This document shows, piece by piece, positions 44,137 through 53,389 of a stretch of DNA of 64,000 nucleotides. Each line of letters begins with the position of its first letter. Position 1 is the first letter of the stretch. Under the pieces are notes generated by a model. The model made no database searches and was not told the origin of the DNA. It worked only from the letters and a program-made list of their open reading frames with translations. This DNA comes from AC-49 sp963766605 (GTDB taxonomy: Bacteria; Actinomycetota; Thermoleophilia; Solirubrobacterales; Solirubrobacteraceae). A program made the position numbers and the translations under genes. The stretch spans positions 62,001-126,000 of the forward strand of contig CAVYAT010000003.1 in NCBI GenBank assembly GCA_963766605.1. Reading direction: 5' to 3'.

Positions 44137-44556
44137 ATGTATCAATTCAGCCGAGCCATCTACCGCGAGGTCGCGGACTACATCGATCCCCACGTTGTCC
44201 GTCAGGGAACCCCTGCGCACACGCATGTTCTGCGCAGCTGCGAGGCGACGATCGAGCGTCTCGCCAACGACCGGCACTACTTCGCCAAGCCGGCCCGCAC
44301 GCTGTTCGCCGACATCCGCACCTGCTTTCCGATGGTCCACCAGGCCCGGGTCTGGCTGATCGTCGATCGCTACCTCACCGCTGTCGACCAGTTCCTGGCC
44401 CGTCAGCCGCTGTCCGGCGGCCCGGCCGCCTGCCGCGCGACCACACGCCGCGGCACCGCCTGCGCGCGTACTCCGCTTCACAGCAACGGCTACTGCCCGT
44501 CGCACCAGCACTTGGCCGAGACCGAAGAGGTCGAGGCCCGTCCGCTCGCCGCCTGA
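44137..44556 (+). CDS. small protein with C-terminal zinc knuckle
   Basis: The 139-residue protein has a helical N-terminal 90 residues (YREVADYIDPHV, LFADIRTCFPMVHQARVWLIVDRYL). The C-terminal motif is Cys99-x9-Cys109-x10-Cys120-x2-His123 with the CRATTRRGTAC pattern seen in small zinc-binding DUF5763-like modules. It has its own 119-base AT-richer leader and a strong hairpin after it, so it is probably a separate, well-transcribed unit. Function is unknown. Confidence 0.7.
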   Translation: MYQFSRAIYREVADYIDPHVVRQGTPAHTHVLRSCEATIERLANDRHYFAKPARTLFADIRTCFPMVHQARVWLIVDRYLTAVDQFLARQPLSGGPAACRATTRRGTACARTPLHSNGYCPSHQHLAETEEVEARPLAA

Positions 44557-44591
44557 CGCCTGTCCCCCAGCGTCAGGGAGGCGACTCCGAC

Positions 44592-44630
44592 ACGCCCCCC
44601 GCCTCGCGAGAACATCGTGGCGGGGGGCGT
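44592..44630 (+). terminator. strong 12-pair hairpin after the zinc-knuckle gene
   Basis: ACGCCCCCCGCC pairs perfectly with GGCGGGGGGCGT around a 15-base loop, 36 bases after the stop. No U-run follows, as is frequent in high-GC genomes. Confidence 0.65.
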
Positions 44631-44676
44631 CGTCGGTGAAGTCGCCGCCGCCCCGACGCCGGTAGCGTCCTGGCCC

Positions 44677-46557
44677 ATGATCGTGGGGGTCGACGTCGGC
44701 GGCACGTTCACCGACGCCGTGCTCGTCGCCCCGGACCTGGGAGTCGTCAGCGCCAAGGTCGCGACGACGCCCGAAGATCAGTCGGTCGCAGTCATGGCCG
44801 CCGTCGCAGCCGTCTTGGAGGAGGCGGGTGCGACGGCAGCCGATGTCCAGCTCTTCGCCCACGGCATGACCGTGGCGACCAACGCGCTGCTCGAGGGTCG
44901 CGGGGCGCGCACGGCCCTCGTCACCACCGACGGCTTTCAGGACATCGTCGAGCTCGGGCGCCAGAACCGCGCGGACCTCTACCGGCTGTGCGCCGCCCAC
45001 CCGGCGCCGCTCGTGCCGGCGCAGCGGCGCTTCGGGGCGCGCGAGCGCACCGGGCCCGACGGGGTACTGACACCGCTGACCGGCGCCCGCGAGCTGGCCG
45101 ACATGGTCGCGGGCTGCGAGCCGCACGCCGTCGCCGTCTGCCTGCTGCACGCCGACCGCCACCCGGCCCACGAGCGCGCGCTCGGCGAGGTGCTGCGCGA
45201 GCGCCTCGGTGACGACGTCGCCGTGTCGCTCTCGCACGACGTGGTCGGCACGTTTCGCGAGTACGAGCGCGCCGCGACCACCGAGATCGACGCCGCGCTC
45301 ACGCCGCTGCTGCGCGACTATCTGCGCCGGCTGCGCGACCGCGCGCGGTCGGGCGGGCTGCCGGAACCGCGGATCATGCAATCGAGCGGCGGCCTGGCCG
45401 AGCTCGAGGTTGCCGCCGCCCACGCCGCGCTCACCGTGCTCAGCGGCCCGGCCGGCGGCGCCGCGGCCGCCGCGCTGATCTCCGAGCTGGCGGGCGAGCC
45501 CAACCTCCTGTGCTTCGACATGGGCGGCACGTCGTGCGACGTGTCGGTCGTCGCCAGCGGCATGGTCCGTGACGTCGCGGGGCGTGAGGTCGGCGGGCGC
45601 CCGCTGGCGCTGCCGATGGTCGACGTGCACACGGTCGGCGCCGGTGGCGGGTCGATCGCGTGGCGTGATGCGGGCAACGCGCTGCGCGTCGGCCCGAGGT
45701 CGGCCGGCGCCGTGCCCGGACCCGCGTGCTACGGGCGCGGCGGCGTCGAGGCGACGGTCACCGACGCCCATGTCGTCCTCGGTCACCTCGACCCGGCTGC
45801 GCCGCTGGCCGGCGGCGTGGTCCTCGACGCGCAGGCGGCCCACGCGGCCGTGGCCCAGCTCGCCGGCGCGCTCGCCCTGCCCGTCGATGATTGCGCTCGC
45901 GGGATCGTCGAGGTCGCCGACGCGGAGATGGTCCGCGCCCTGCGCGTCATGACCGTGCAGCGCGGGCTGGACCCGCGCGACTTCACGCTGCTGGCGTTCG
46001 GCGGCGCCGGGGCGCTGCACGCCGCCGCGATCGCCGACGAGCTCGGCATCGCCCGCGTGCTCGCTCCCGCGGCGGGCGGCGTGCTCAGCGCGCTGGGCCT
46101 CGCCGCCGCGCAGCGCCGGGTCCACGTGCAGCGGTCGGTCCTGCGTGGCGGCGACGAACTCGACGACGCGCTGTTGCGTGCTCTGCGTGACGAGCTGACC
46201 GCCGAGCTACCGGCGCCGACGCAGCGGATCGAGACGGTCGCCCAAGTGCGCTACCGCGGCCAGTCGCACGAGCTCGACGTCGCGGCCGGCGGCGGCGCGG
46301 CGCAGCTGCGCGAGGCGTTCGCGGCGCTGCACGAGGAGCGCTACGGCTACCGCGACGACGCCGAGATCGAGCTCGTCACGCTGCGCCTCACCGGCGTCGA
46401 CGACGGCCCGCCGATCGCGCTGCACGCCGACCCCGATGCACGAGCGGCCGACGGCCCGGCGGTGATCGACCTCGGTGAGGCGACGCTGCTCGTCCCGGCG
46501 GGCTGGCGAGCGCAGCCGAGCCCGGTCGGCGGCTACGCGATGGAGCGCAGCGGGTGA
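44677..46557 (+). CDS. hydantoinase/oxoprolinase subunit A
   Basis: The 626-residue ATP-dependent subunit has the actin-like fold motifs IVGVDVGGTFTDAVLV (phosphate 1) and FDMGGTSCDVS (phosphate 2). GAGGGSIAW and the GPACYGRGG block are typical of HyuA. Together with subunit B it should hydrolyse 5-oxoproline, N-methylhydantoin or a similar cyclic amide; which one is not clear. The ATG at 44677 begins the actin-like domain. Coupled to subunit B by GTGA. Confidence 0.9.
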   Translation: MIVGVDVGGTFTDAVLVAPDLGVVSAKVATTPEDQSVAVMAAVAAVLEEAGATAADVQLFAHGMTVATNALLEGRGARTALVTTDGFQDIVELGRQNRADLYRLCAAHPAPLVPAQRRFGARERTGPDGVLTPLTGARELADMVAGCEPHAVAVCLLHADRHPAHERALGEVLRERLGDDVAVSLSHDVVGTFREYERAATTEIDAALTPLLRDYLRRLRDRARSGGLPEPRIMQSSGGLAELEVAAAHAALTVLSGPAGGAAAAALISELAGEPNLLCFDMGGTSCDVSVVASGMVRDVAGREVGGRPLALPMVDVHTVGAGGGSIAWRDAGNALRVGPRSAGAVPGPACYGRGGVEATVTDAHVVLGHLDPAAPLAGGVVLDAQAAHAAVAQLAGALALPVDDCARGIVEVADAEMVRALRVMTVQRGLDPRDFTLLAFGGAGALHAAAIADELGIARVLAPAAGGVLSALGLAAAQRRVHVQRSVLRGGDELDDALLRALRDELTAELPAPTQRIETVAQVRYRGQSHELDVAAGGGAAQLREAFAALHEERYGYRDDAEIELVTLRLTGVDDGPPIALHADPDARAADGPAVIDLGEATLLVPAGWRAQPSPVGGYAMERSG

Positions 46558-48032
46558 CGCTCGACCCGATCGCCCTGGCCGTCACCACCGGCGCGCTACG
46601 CGCGGCCTGCGAGGAGATGGGCGCGACGCTCGTGCGGGCCGCGCACTCGGCCAACATCAAGGAGCGCCGCGACTGCTCGACGGCGCTGTTTGACCCGGCG
46701 GGCGAGATGGTCATGCAGGCCGAGCACATCCCGGTGCACCTCGGCGCGATGCCGGCCGCCGTCGCCGCGGTCGTCGGCGAGGATCACGCGCCCGGGCGGG
46801 CATGGGTTCTCAACGACCCGTTCGCGGGCGGCACGCACCTGCCCGACATCACCGTCATCACCCCCGCCTATGCGGGCGCGCGGCTGATCGGCTTCGCCGC
46901 CAGCCGCGCCCACCACGCCGATGTCGGCGGCCGCGTGCCCGGCTCGATGCCGGCCGACTCGCGCACCCTCGACGAGGAGGGCGTCGTGATCGCCCCGCGG
47001 GTGCTCGACCAGGCAGCGATCGACGAGCTCGTCGTGCAGATGCGCAACCCGTCCCAGCGCCGCGCCGACCTGCGCGCCCAGCTCGCGGCCAACGCGACCG
47101 GCGTGCGGCGGCTCTCCGAGCTCGCGCAGCGCATCGGCGCCGACGAGCTCGCCGCGGCGACCGCCGCCGTGTCCGACTACGCCGAACGCCGCATCCGCGC
47201 CGCGATAGCCGCGATCGGCGACGGCGAGCGCGGCGCGCGCGACGTGCTCGAGGGCCGCGACGGCGACATCGAGCTGGTGCTGCGGGCCACGGTGGCCGGC
47301 GACGCGCTGACGCTCGACTTCACCGGCAGCGCCGCGCAGGACGACGGCAACCTCAACTGCCCGCTGGCCGTCACCCGCTCGGCCTGTTTGTTCGCCGTGC
47401 GCGTCCTCACCGACCCCGACATCCCGCCGTGCGCCGGCGCCCAGCGCCCGATCGCGGTCATCGCGCCCGAGGGGTCGTTGCTCAACGCGCGCGCCCCGGC
47501 GGCCGTGGCGGCCGGCAACGTCGAGACGAGCTCGCGCGTCGCCGACCTCGTGCTCGCCGCGTTCGGCCGCGCGCTCGGCCAGGGGACGATGAACAACCTG
47601 ACGCTCGGCAACGAGGCCTTCACCTACTACGAGACGCTCGGCGGCGGTCAGGGCGCGTGCCCGGACGCCGACGGCCCCAGCGGCGTCCACGTCGCGATGT
47701 CCAACACGCTCAACACGCCGATCGAGGCGCTGGAGATCGAGTTCCCGTTGCGGGTCACGCGCTACGCGCTGCGCCGCGGCAGCGGCGGCGCCGGGGCGCA
47801 GCACGGCGGCGACGGCGTCGTGCGCGAGCTCGAGGCGCTCCAGGAGATGACGTACTCGCTGATCACCGAGCGCCGCCGCCACGCGCCGCCGGGCGCGCAC
47901 GGCGGCGCACCCGGGGCTCCAGGTCGCAACCTGCTCAACGGCACCGAGCTCGAACCGAAGGCGACCGGGACGCTCGCGCCCGGCGACCGGCTCACGATCC
48001 AAACGCCCGGCGGCGGCGGCCACGGCGCCTGA
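46554..48032 (+). CDS. hydantoinase/oxoprolinase subunit B
   Basis: The 492-residue subunit has the N-terminal helix ERRDCSTALFDPAGEMVMQ, HIPVHLGAMP, WVLNDPFAGGTHLPD and HADVGGRVPGSMP. Mid-region residues include DFTGSA and NVETSSRV, and the C-terminus has GDRLTIQTPGGGGHG. All are standard HyuB blocks. GTG start overlaps subunit A. No transporter or carbon-nitrogen pathway genes lie beside the pair. Confidence 0.9.
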   Translation: MTLDPIALAVTTGALRAACEEMGATLVRAAHSANIKERRDCSTALFDPAGEMVMQAEHIPVHLGAMPAAVAAVVGEDHAPGRAWVLNDPFAGGTHLPDITVITPAYAGARLIGFAASRAHHADVGGRVPGSMPADSRTLDEEGVVIAPRVLDQAAIDELVVQMRNPSQRRADLRAQLAANATGVRRLSELAQRIGADELAAATAAVSDYAERRIRAAIAAIGDGERGARDVLEGRDGDIELVLRATVAGDALTLDFTGSAAQDDGNLNCPLAVTRSACLFAVRVLTDPDIPPCAGAQRPIAVIAPEGSLLNARAPAAVAAGNVETSSRVADLVLAAFGRALGQGTMNNLTLGNEAFTYYETLGGGQGACPDADGPSGVHVAMSNTLNTPIEALEIEFPLRVTRYALRRGSGGAGAQHGGDGVVRELEALQEMTYSLITERRRHAPPGAHGGAPGAPGRNLLNGTELEPKATGTLAPGDRLTIQTPGGGGHGA

Positions 48033-48164
48033 GCGGTGGCGTAAGGCCCGCCTGAGGCCAACTAAGGGTTCCCGGTTCACACGTCGCTCCATCCGCACGA
48101 TGTGACGGGTCAGGGCTTAGCCCACTCTCTTACTCATACGAGAGAGCGAAGGAGCCAGATCCTC

Positions 48165-48347
48165 ATGACCACCGTTACCGCGATCACCGCCCAGACCCAC
48201 CAGCAGGACCTCATGCGTCGCGGCGCGCTGCGCACCGTGCGCGGCACCGGTCGCCCGTCGCTGCTTCAGCGGCTCGCCAGCGGCCGCCGCCCGGTCGGGC
48301 ACACGAGCGACCACGCCGGATCGACACCGCGCGCGCTCGCCGCGTAG
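48165..48347 (+). CDS. small basic protein of unknown function
   Basis: A 60-residue ORF with a good AAGGAG site ahead of the ATG. The product is basic and polar with several Gln, Arg and His residues (TAQTHQQDLMRRG, GRPSLLQRLASGRR) and no membrane segment. A CTCTC/GAGAG hairpin precedes it. A large gene-free stretch follows. No family recognised. Confidence 0.5.
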   Translation: MTTVTAITAQTHQQDLMRRGALRTVRGTGRPSLLQRLASGRRPVGHTSDHAGSTPRALAA

Positions 48348-48757
48348 AGACCTCCCCAAGAGTCCTCGGATCCGAATGAGCCCGAAGTGCACAACCCGCC
48401 GCGATTGAAGAGCCCTTTCCGGGCGCGGCGGGCCGCTCATCGCCTTCCAGGACTCGACCACAACCGCCGCTCTCGCCGCGCCCCGTCCCCCCTGCGGGGC
48501 GCGGCAGGCGGCGGGCTAAGGCCCGGCTCGCCCCGCCGTAAGGGGCGCGGGAGCGCACAACGCTCCATCTGCCCGATGTGCGCAACAGCCGCGTAGCCGA
48601 GCCTGTCCGGGTGGCAACTGACCCCACGCAACCGCGCCCGTCATGGAACCCCTTCACCACCACGCCATCGCCGCACATCGCCAGGAACTGGTCCGGCGGG
48701 CCGAGGTCGCGCGTTCCCGCACGGGCGTGGCGCAATACTGGTCGCGTGCCGGCGCGA
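48348..48757. other. gene-free stretch with a row of hairpins
   Basis: No convincing gene lies in these 410 bases. At least three strong inverted repeats occur in a row: a nine-pair stem 48395-48403/48424-48432, a perfect 11-pair stem 48475-48485/48495-48505 and a six-pair stem 48550-48555/48561-48566. A weaker GCCCC/GGGGC stem lies between the last two. The stretch may be a structured RNA or stacked terminators, and must also hold the promoter of the LuxR-type regulator. Confidence 0.45.
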
Positions 48758-51709
48758 ATGATGAGCAGCCGCCTGATCGGACGCGAGACCGAACTCGCGG
48801 AGCTTCAGGCCGCGCTCGCCGACGCTGGTTCGGGGCGGCCGTCGTTCGTCTTCGTCGCGGGTGAGTCGGGCGTCGGCAAGAGCCGGCTGCTCGACGAGCT
48901 GTGTGATCAGGCGGCCGCCGGCGGAGCCCGAGTCCTGCGCGGCGACTGCGTCGCGCTCGGCGACGGAGAGCTCCCCTACGCCCCGTTCGCCGGCGTCCTG
49001 CGCCGGCTGGCCCGCACCGACGACCCAGCGGTCGCCGATCTCGCGCCGACGCTGCGCAGCGAGCTCGCCCGCCTCGCCCCGGAGCTCGGCCGCACGCCCA
49101 GCGTCATCGAGGGCGACGGCGAGGCGGCGATCTCCCAGGGCCGGCTGTTCGAAGCGCTGCTCGCGCTGCTCGAGCGTGTCTGTGCCGACCGCCCGACGCT
49201 GCTGATCATCGAAGACCTCCACTGGGCCGATCGCTCGACGCGTGGCTTCCTGCCGTTCCTGGCCAGCAGCCTGCTGTCCGAGCGGCTGCTCGTCGCGCTC
49301 AGCTACCGCACCGAGGAGCTTCACCGCCGCCACCCCCTGCGCCCGCTGCTCGCCGAGCTCGAACGCGACTCGCGCTCGCGCAGGATCGAACTCGCGCCGC
49401 TCGGCCACGACGAGCTGCGCGACCAGCTGACCGACATCCTCGGCGCCGCCCCGTCGCCCGAGCTCGCCGAGCGGCTGTTCGGCCGCAGCCAGGGCAACCC
49501 GTTGTACGCCGAGGAGCTGCTCGCGGCCGGCCTCGACGGCCGCGGCCCCGCTCCTCCGACCCTGCGCGAGGCGCTGCTCGTGCGCGTCGAGCGCCTGTCG
49601 CGGCCGACCCAGGCCGTGCTCGAGATCCTCGCCGTCGCCCAGCGCGCCGACGAGGAGTTGCTGGCCGCGACCAGCCACCTCGAGGCGGCGGAGCTGCGCG
49701 ACGCGCTGCGCGAGGCGATCGACAGCCACATCGTCATCGCCCGCGACGACGGCGTCTACGTGTTCCGCCACGCGCTGCTGCGCGAAGTGCTCCACGACGG
49801 CCTTCTGCCCGGCGAGCGCAGCGAGTGCCACCGGGCGATGGCCGCCGCGCTGGAGGATCGCCTGGCCGGCGGCGACACGCGCGCGGAGATGTACTTCGCG
49901 GCGTCGATCGCCAGCCACTACGCCGCGGCCGGCGACCAGCCGGCGGCGCTCGGGGCGTGCATTCGCGCCGCCCACGCGGCGATCGACCTGTTCGCCTACG
50001 GCGAGGCGGCCGACATGCTCGAGCGCGCGCTGGAGCTGTGGAGCCGCGTGCCCGATCCCGAGACCCACGCCGGGGCCGACCACGCGCGCGTGCTCGTCCA
50101 GGCTGCGATCGCCAACCGCAACGCCGGCGACGGCCCACGCGCGCTGCACCTGATCACGAGGGCGGTCGAGTCGATCGACGCCGATGCCGACCCGCATCGC
50201 GCCGCCGCGGCGCTCGACCAGCTGTCACGCGCGCACTTCGCGCTGGGCCACACATCCGAGGCGGCCGACGCGCTGGACCGCGGCCTGGCGCTGCTCGCGC
50301 CCGACGATCCGGGCCCTGAGCGCCCGGCGCTGCTCACCCGCCGCGCCCGCCAGCTGATGCTGCAGTCGTACTTCGACGCCGCGGTCGCGGCCGCCGACGA
50401 GGCGATCGAGGCGGCGCGCGCGGTCGGCGACAACATCCAGCTCTCCGGCGCGACGAACGCCAAGGGCACGGCGCTGATGTCGCTCGGCTTCGAGGACGAG
50501 GGCGAACGCACGCTGCGCGAGGCGATCGCGCTGTGCGAGGACGACCCCGACGCGCTGGCCAGCGCCTACACCAACCTCGCCGACAGCCTGCACCTCGCGG
50601 GGCACAGCGAGAAGGCGCTGGCGGTCGCGGAGGAGGGCATGGAGCGCGTCGCCTGGGCGCCGGTGCCCTGCCGCTGGCTCGCGCTGGTCATCGTCGAGAT
50701 CCTCGCCGACCTCGGGCAGATCGCTCGCGCCCGCGCCGTGATGCGCGGCAACGACCAGCCGACGACCGGCAACCTGCGCGTCAACGTCAACCTGCGCAAG
50801 GCGCGGCTCGCGCTGGCCGACGACGACGTCGACGCGGCGATCGAGCTGCTCGACGACGCCGCCTGCGTCGCCAAGCCCAGCGGGCAGCCGCAGTTCTTCG
50901 GGCCGCTGGCGGTGTTGGAGGCCGACGCCCGGATCCGCCGCGGCGAGCTCGACGAGGCGGCGGAGCTCGTCGCCGACACGTTCGAGTGCCTGCACGAAGA
51001 CGCCACCCGCGTCGTTCCGGTGGCGGCGATGGCCGCGACCGTCGCCGCCCACGCGGCCCAGCGTGCCCGCGACCTCGGCCGCGAGGACGACGAGCGCGCC
51101 GCGGTCGCCACCGCCCGCGACATGGACGACCTGGCCCTGCGCCTGGCACGCCGCGGACGCCCGGTCGAGGTCGCCTACGCGACGCTTGCCCACGCCGAGG
51201 CGCTGCGCGCCGGCGATGGCACCGCAGGCGCCGCCGAGCACCTGGCGGCGGCCGCGCAGTTCGACGCGGTCGGGCGCACCGGCGAGGCCAGCAGCGCCCG
51301 TCTGCGCGCCGCCGAGGCACTGATCGCGGGCGGCGACCGCGACGGCGCCCGGGCACCGCTGCGCGTCGCACTGGAGACCTCGCGCGCGACGGACCAGTGC
51401 CACCTCGAGGACGAGGCGCGCGGTCTCGCCGCCCGCGGGCGGATCACGTGGGAGGCCGACGGCGACGGCGACGACGCCGCCCCTGTGCTCGACGACGACC
51501 CGTTCGGCCTGACCCCGCGCGAGCGCCAGGTGCTCGCGCTCGTCGCCTCCGGCGCGACGAACCGCGAGATCGGCCGCTCGCTGTACATGGCGGAGAAGAC
51601 CGCATCGGTACACGTGTCGCGGATTCTCGCCAAGCTCGACGTGCGCAGCCGTACCGAAGCGGCCGGCGTCGCCCACCGCCTCGGGCTCGACGCGGTGTCT
51701 GCCGCATAG
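48758..51709 (+). CDS. large LuxR-family transcriptional regulator with AAA ATPase (LAL-type)
   Basis: The 983-residue protein has an N-terminal STAND/AAA ATPase: Walker A GESGVGKS (35-42) and Walker B LLIIEDLHWAD. A long alpha-helical, TPR-like middle of about 550 residues follows. The C-terminal LuxR helix-turn-helix runs from LTPRERQVLALVASG to SVHVSRILAKL. Such proteins act as ATP- and ligand-dependent activators; no target gene is evident, although the oxidoreductase 10 bases downstream is a candidate. Start MMSSRLIGRE is chosen where the ATPase family begins. Confidence 0.88.
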   Translation: MMSSRLIGRETELAELQAALADAGSGRPSFVFVAGESGVGKSRLLDELCDQAAAGGARVLRGDCVALGDGELPYAPFAGVLRRLARTDDPAVADLAPTLRSELARLAPELGRTPSVIEGDGEAAISQGRLFEALLALLERVCADRPTLLIIEDLHWADRSTRGFLPFLASSLLSERLLVALSYRTEELHRRHPLRPLLAELERDSRSRRIELAPLGHDELRDQLTDILGAAPSPELAERLFGRSQGNPLYAEELLAAGLDGRGPAPPTLREALLVRVERLSRPTQAVLEILAVAQRADEELLAATSHLEAAELRDALREAIDSHIVIARDDGVYVFRHALLREVLHDGLLPGERSECHRAMAAALEDRLAGGDTRAEMYFAASIASHYAAAGDQPAALGACIRAAHAAIDLFAYGEAADMLERALELWSRVPDPETHAGADHARVLVQAAIANRNAGDGPRALHLITRAVESIDADADPHRAAAALDQLSRAHFALGHTSEAADALDRGLALLAPDDPGPERPALLTRRARQLMLQSYFDAAVAAADEAIEAARAVGDNIQLSGATNAKGTALMSLGFEDEGERTLREAIALCEDDPDALASAYTNLADSLHLAGHSEKALAVAEEGMERVAWAPVPCRWLALVIVEILADLGQIARARAVMRGNDQPTTGNLRVNVNLRKARLALADDDVDAAIELLDDAACVAKPSGQPQFFGPLAVLEADARIRRGELDEAAELVADTFECLHEDATRVVPVAAMAATVAAHAAQRARDLGREDDERAAVATARDMDDLALRLARRGRPVEVAYATLAHAEALRAGDGTAGAAEHLAAAAQFDAVGRTGEASSARLRAAEALIAGGDRDGARAPLRVALETSRATDQCHLEDEARGLAARGRITWEADGDGDDAAPVLDDDPFGLTPRERQVLALVASGATNREIGRSLYMAEKTASVHVSRILAKLDVRSRTEAAGVAHRLGLDAVSAA

Positions 51710-51718
51710 GATCCGCCG

Positions 51719-52609
51719 ATGACAAGCATCGGCTGGATCGGCCTGGGGATCATGGGCTCGCGCCAGGCGGCGAACCTCGCCGCGGCGGGCCACGAGCTGA
51801 CCGTCTACAACCGCACCCGCGCCACCGCGGATGAGTGGGCGCAGGAGCACGGCGCGACCGTCGTCGACACGCCGGCCGCGGTCGCAGCGGCGTCCGACGT
51901 CGTCTTCTGCATGGTCGTCGACGGCGCCCAGGTCAGGGAGGTGTTGCTGGCCGAGCCCGACGGCGCCGTCCACGGCGCGCGCGACGGCGCACTGTTCGTC
52001 GACATGTCGACGATCGCGCCGGCCGACTGCCGCGCGATCGCCGCCGAGCTGGGCGAGCGCGGTGTCTCGTTCTGCGACGCGCCGGTGACCGGCTCCGCAC
52101 CACGCGCCCAGGACGGGACGCTGACGATCATGGTCGGCGGCGCGGCCGGCGACGTGGAGCGTGCCCGACCGCTGTTCGAGGTCATGGGCCAACTGATCGT
52201 CGAGTGCGGCCCGGTCGGCTGCGGCGAGCAGATCAAGCTGATCCAGAACTGCGTCGCCGCGTCCAACGCCGCGACGCTCGCTCAGGCGCTGGTCGCCGGC
52301 GACGCCCAGGGACTCGATCTCGACGCGCTCGTCGCCGTGCTGGGCAACGGCGCGGCCGCCAGCACGATGCTGTCGCTCAAGGCCGGACCGATGCGCGAGC
52401 ACGACTACACAACGCTGTTCAAGACAGAGCACATGCTCAAGGACGTGCGCCTCGCACTCGAGGAGGCACAGTCCGCCGGGATCCCGTTTCCCGCCGCTGC
52501 GCTGGCCCGCGACGCCCTCGTCGCGGCGATGGGACGCGGCCACGCTGATGACGACTTTTGCGCCCTTGTCGAGGCCTTTGAGGGCCTGGCGAACCACCGC
52601 ATTTCCTGA
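51719..52609 (+). CDS. 3-hydroxyisobutyrate dehydrogenase family oxidoreductase
   Basis: The 296-residue protein has the Rossmann signature GLGIMG (8-13) and the substrate strip FCDAPVTGSAPRAQDGTLTIM. The catalytic-lysine helix is GEQIKLIQNCVAASN. Family members reduce beta-hydroxyacids or imines; NAD(P) preference is unclear, since the residue after strand 2 is YNRTRATAD, which suits NADP. It starts nine bases after the LuxR-type regulator stop. Confidence 0.87.
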   Translation: MTSIGWIGLGIMGSRQAANLAAAGHELTVYNRTRATADEWAQEHGATVVDTPAAVAAASDVVFCMVVDGAQVREVLLAEPDGAVHGARDGALFVDMSTIAPADCRAIAAELGERGVSFCDAPVTGSAPRAQDGTLTIMVGGAAGDVERARPLFEVMGQLIVECGPVGCGEQIKLIQNCVAASNAATLAQALVAGDAQGLDLDALVAVLGNGAAASTMLSLKAGPMREHDYTTLFKTEHMLKDVRLALEEAQSAGIPFPAAALARDALVAAMGRGHADDDFCALVEAFEGLANHRIS

Positions 52610-52759
52610 GCATCTCCCCAAAATCCGTGGAAATTGCGGGGGATTTGGGATTTCCGCTCGGATTTGGGACAATCACGCCGTCCCGCCGCATGAACCGCCG
52701 TCGGTTTGCGGTTCCTAGCGCGGGATTTCTAACGTTCTCTTCCCCCTCTGGTTCTAGAT
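52610..52759 (+). promoter_or_regulatory. AT-richer leader with repeated GGATTT
   Basis: This 150-base leader is markedly richer in A and T than its surroundings. It contains GGATTTGGGATTT and a further GGATTTGGGAC, a short direct repeat that could bind a regulator. GACAATCAC downstream of the second copy could include a -10. No firm hexamer pair is assigned. Confidence 0.35.
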
Positions 52760-53389
52760 ATGCCAATCGCATTCAAGGAATGGGCGGTCACCGTCCGCGC
52801 TCTCGCCGAAGGCGAGCAGCTCGTCACCCTTCGCAAGGGAGGCATTCGGGAACCGGACAAGCACTTCGAGGTCGAGGAGGACCGGTTCTTCCTCTACCCG
52901 ACGTTCGACCACCAGCGCAACGACCTCGTCCGCGCGTCCCACCAGCCCGAGCTGCGCCGCGCGCTCGAAGAGGGCGTGTGGGGTGATGGCGAGCCGCACC
53001 CCCACGCGCTGCTGCGCGACGGCGGCGTGCAGCAGCCCGACCGGGTGCGCATCCGCGCCTGGGCCGAGGTCGCCGACCACTGGACGATCGATGACCCGCG
53101 CACCGTCGACGCGCTGTCGCCGTTCTACGTCTGGACGACCGACTACGCCGAGAAGCGCCTGGCGTGGAAGCGTCGCCACCCGCTGCACGTGCTGCTCCTG
53201 CGCACATACCGGATCCCGCGGCCCGTGACGGTCAAGGTCCGCGATGAATACGCGGGCTGTCGCTCGTTCCTCGAGCTGTACCGCGAGCTGCCGTTCGAGG
53301 GCACGCCGGTGCTGTCGGACGACGAGTTCGACCGAGTGCGCGAGGAGATCACGGGCATCGTCGAGGGTGGCGTGCCCGCGCTCGTGTAG
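52760..53389 (+). CDS. DUF1802 family protein
   Basis: The 209-residue soluble protein starts with FKEWAVTVRALAEGEQLVTLRKGGIRE. It then has HFEVEEDRFFLYPTFDHQ, the features of the DUF1802 family. Its role is unknown. The family often occurs in cyanobacteria and actinobacteria. No catalytic motif is recognised. Confidence 0.75.
   Translation: MPIAFKEWAVTVRALAEGEQLVTLRKGGIREPDKHFEVEEDRFFLYPTFDHQRNDLVRASHQPELRRALEEGVWGDGEPHPHALLRDGGVQQPDRVRIRAWAEVADHWTIDDPRTVDALSPFYVWTTDYAEKRLAWKRRHPLHVLLLRTYRIPRPVTVKVRDEYAGCRSFLELYRELPFEGTPVLSDDEFDRVREEITGIVEGGVPALV

Noticed and set aside
53244..53366. ATG at 53244 as start of the gene ending at 54149
   Set aside because: It adds 41 residues of Arg/Ser/Cys-rich sequence fully overlapping DUF1802 in another frame.
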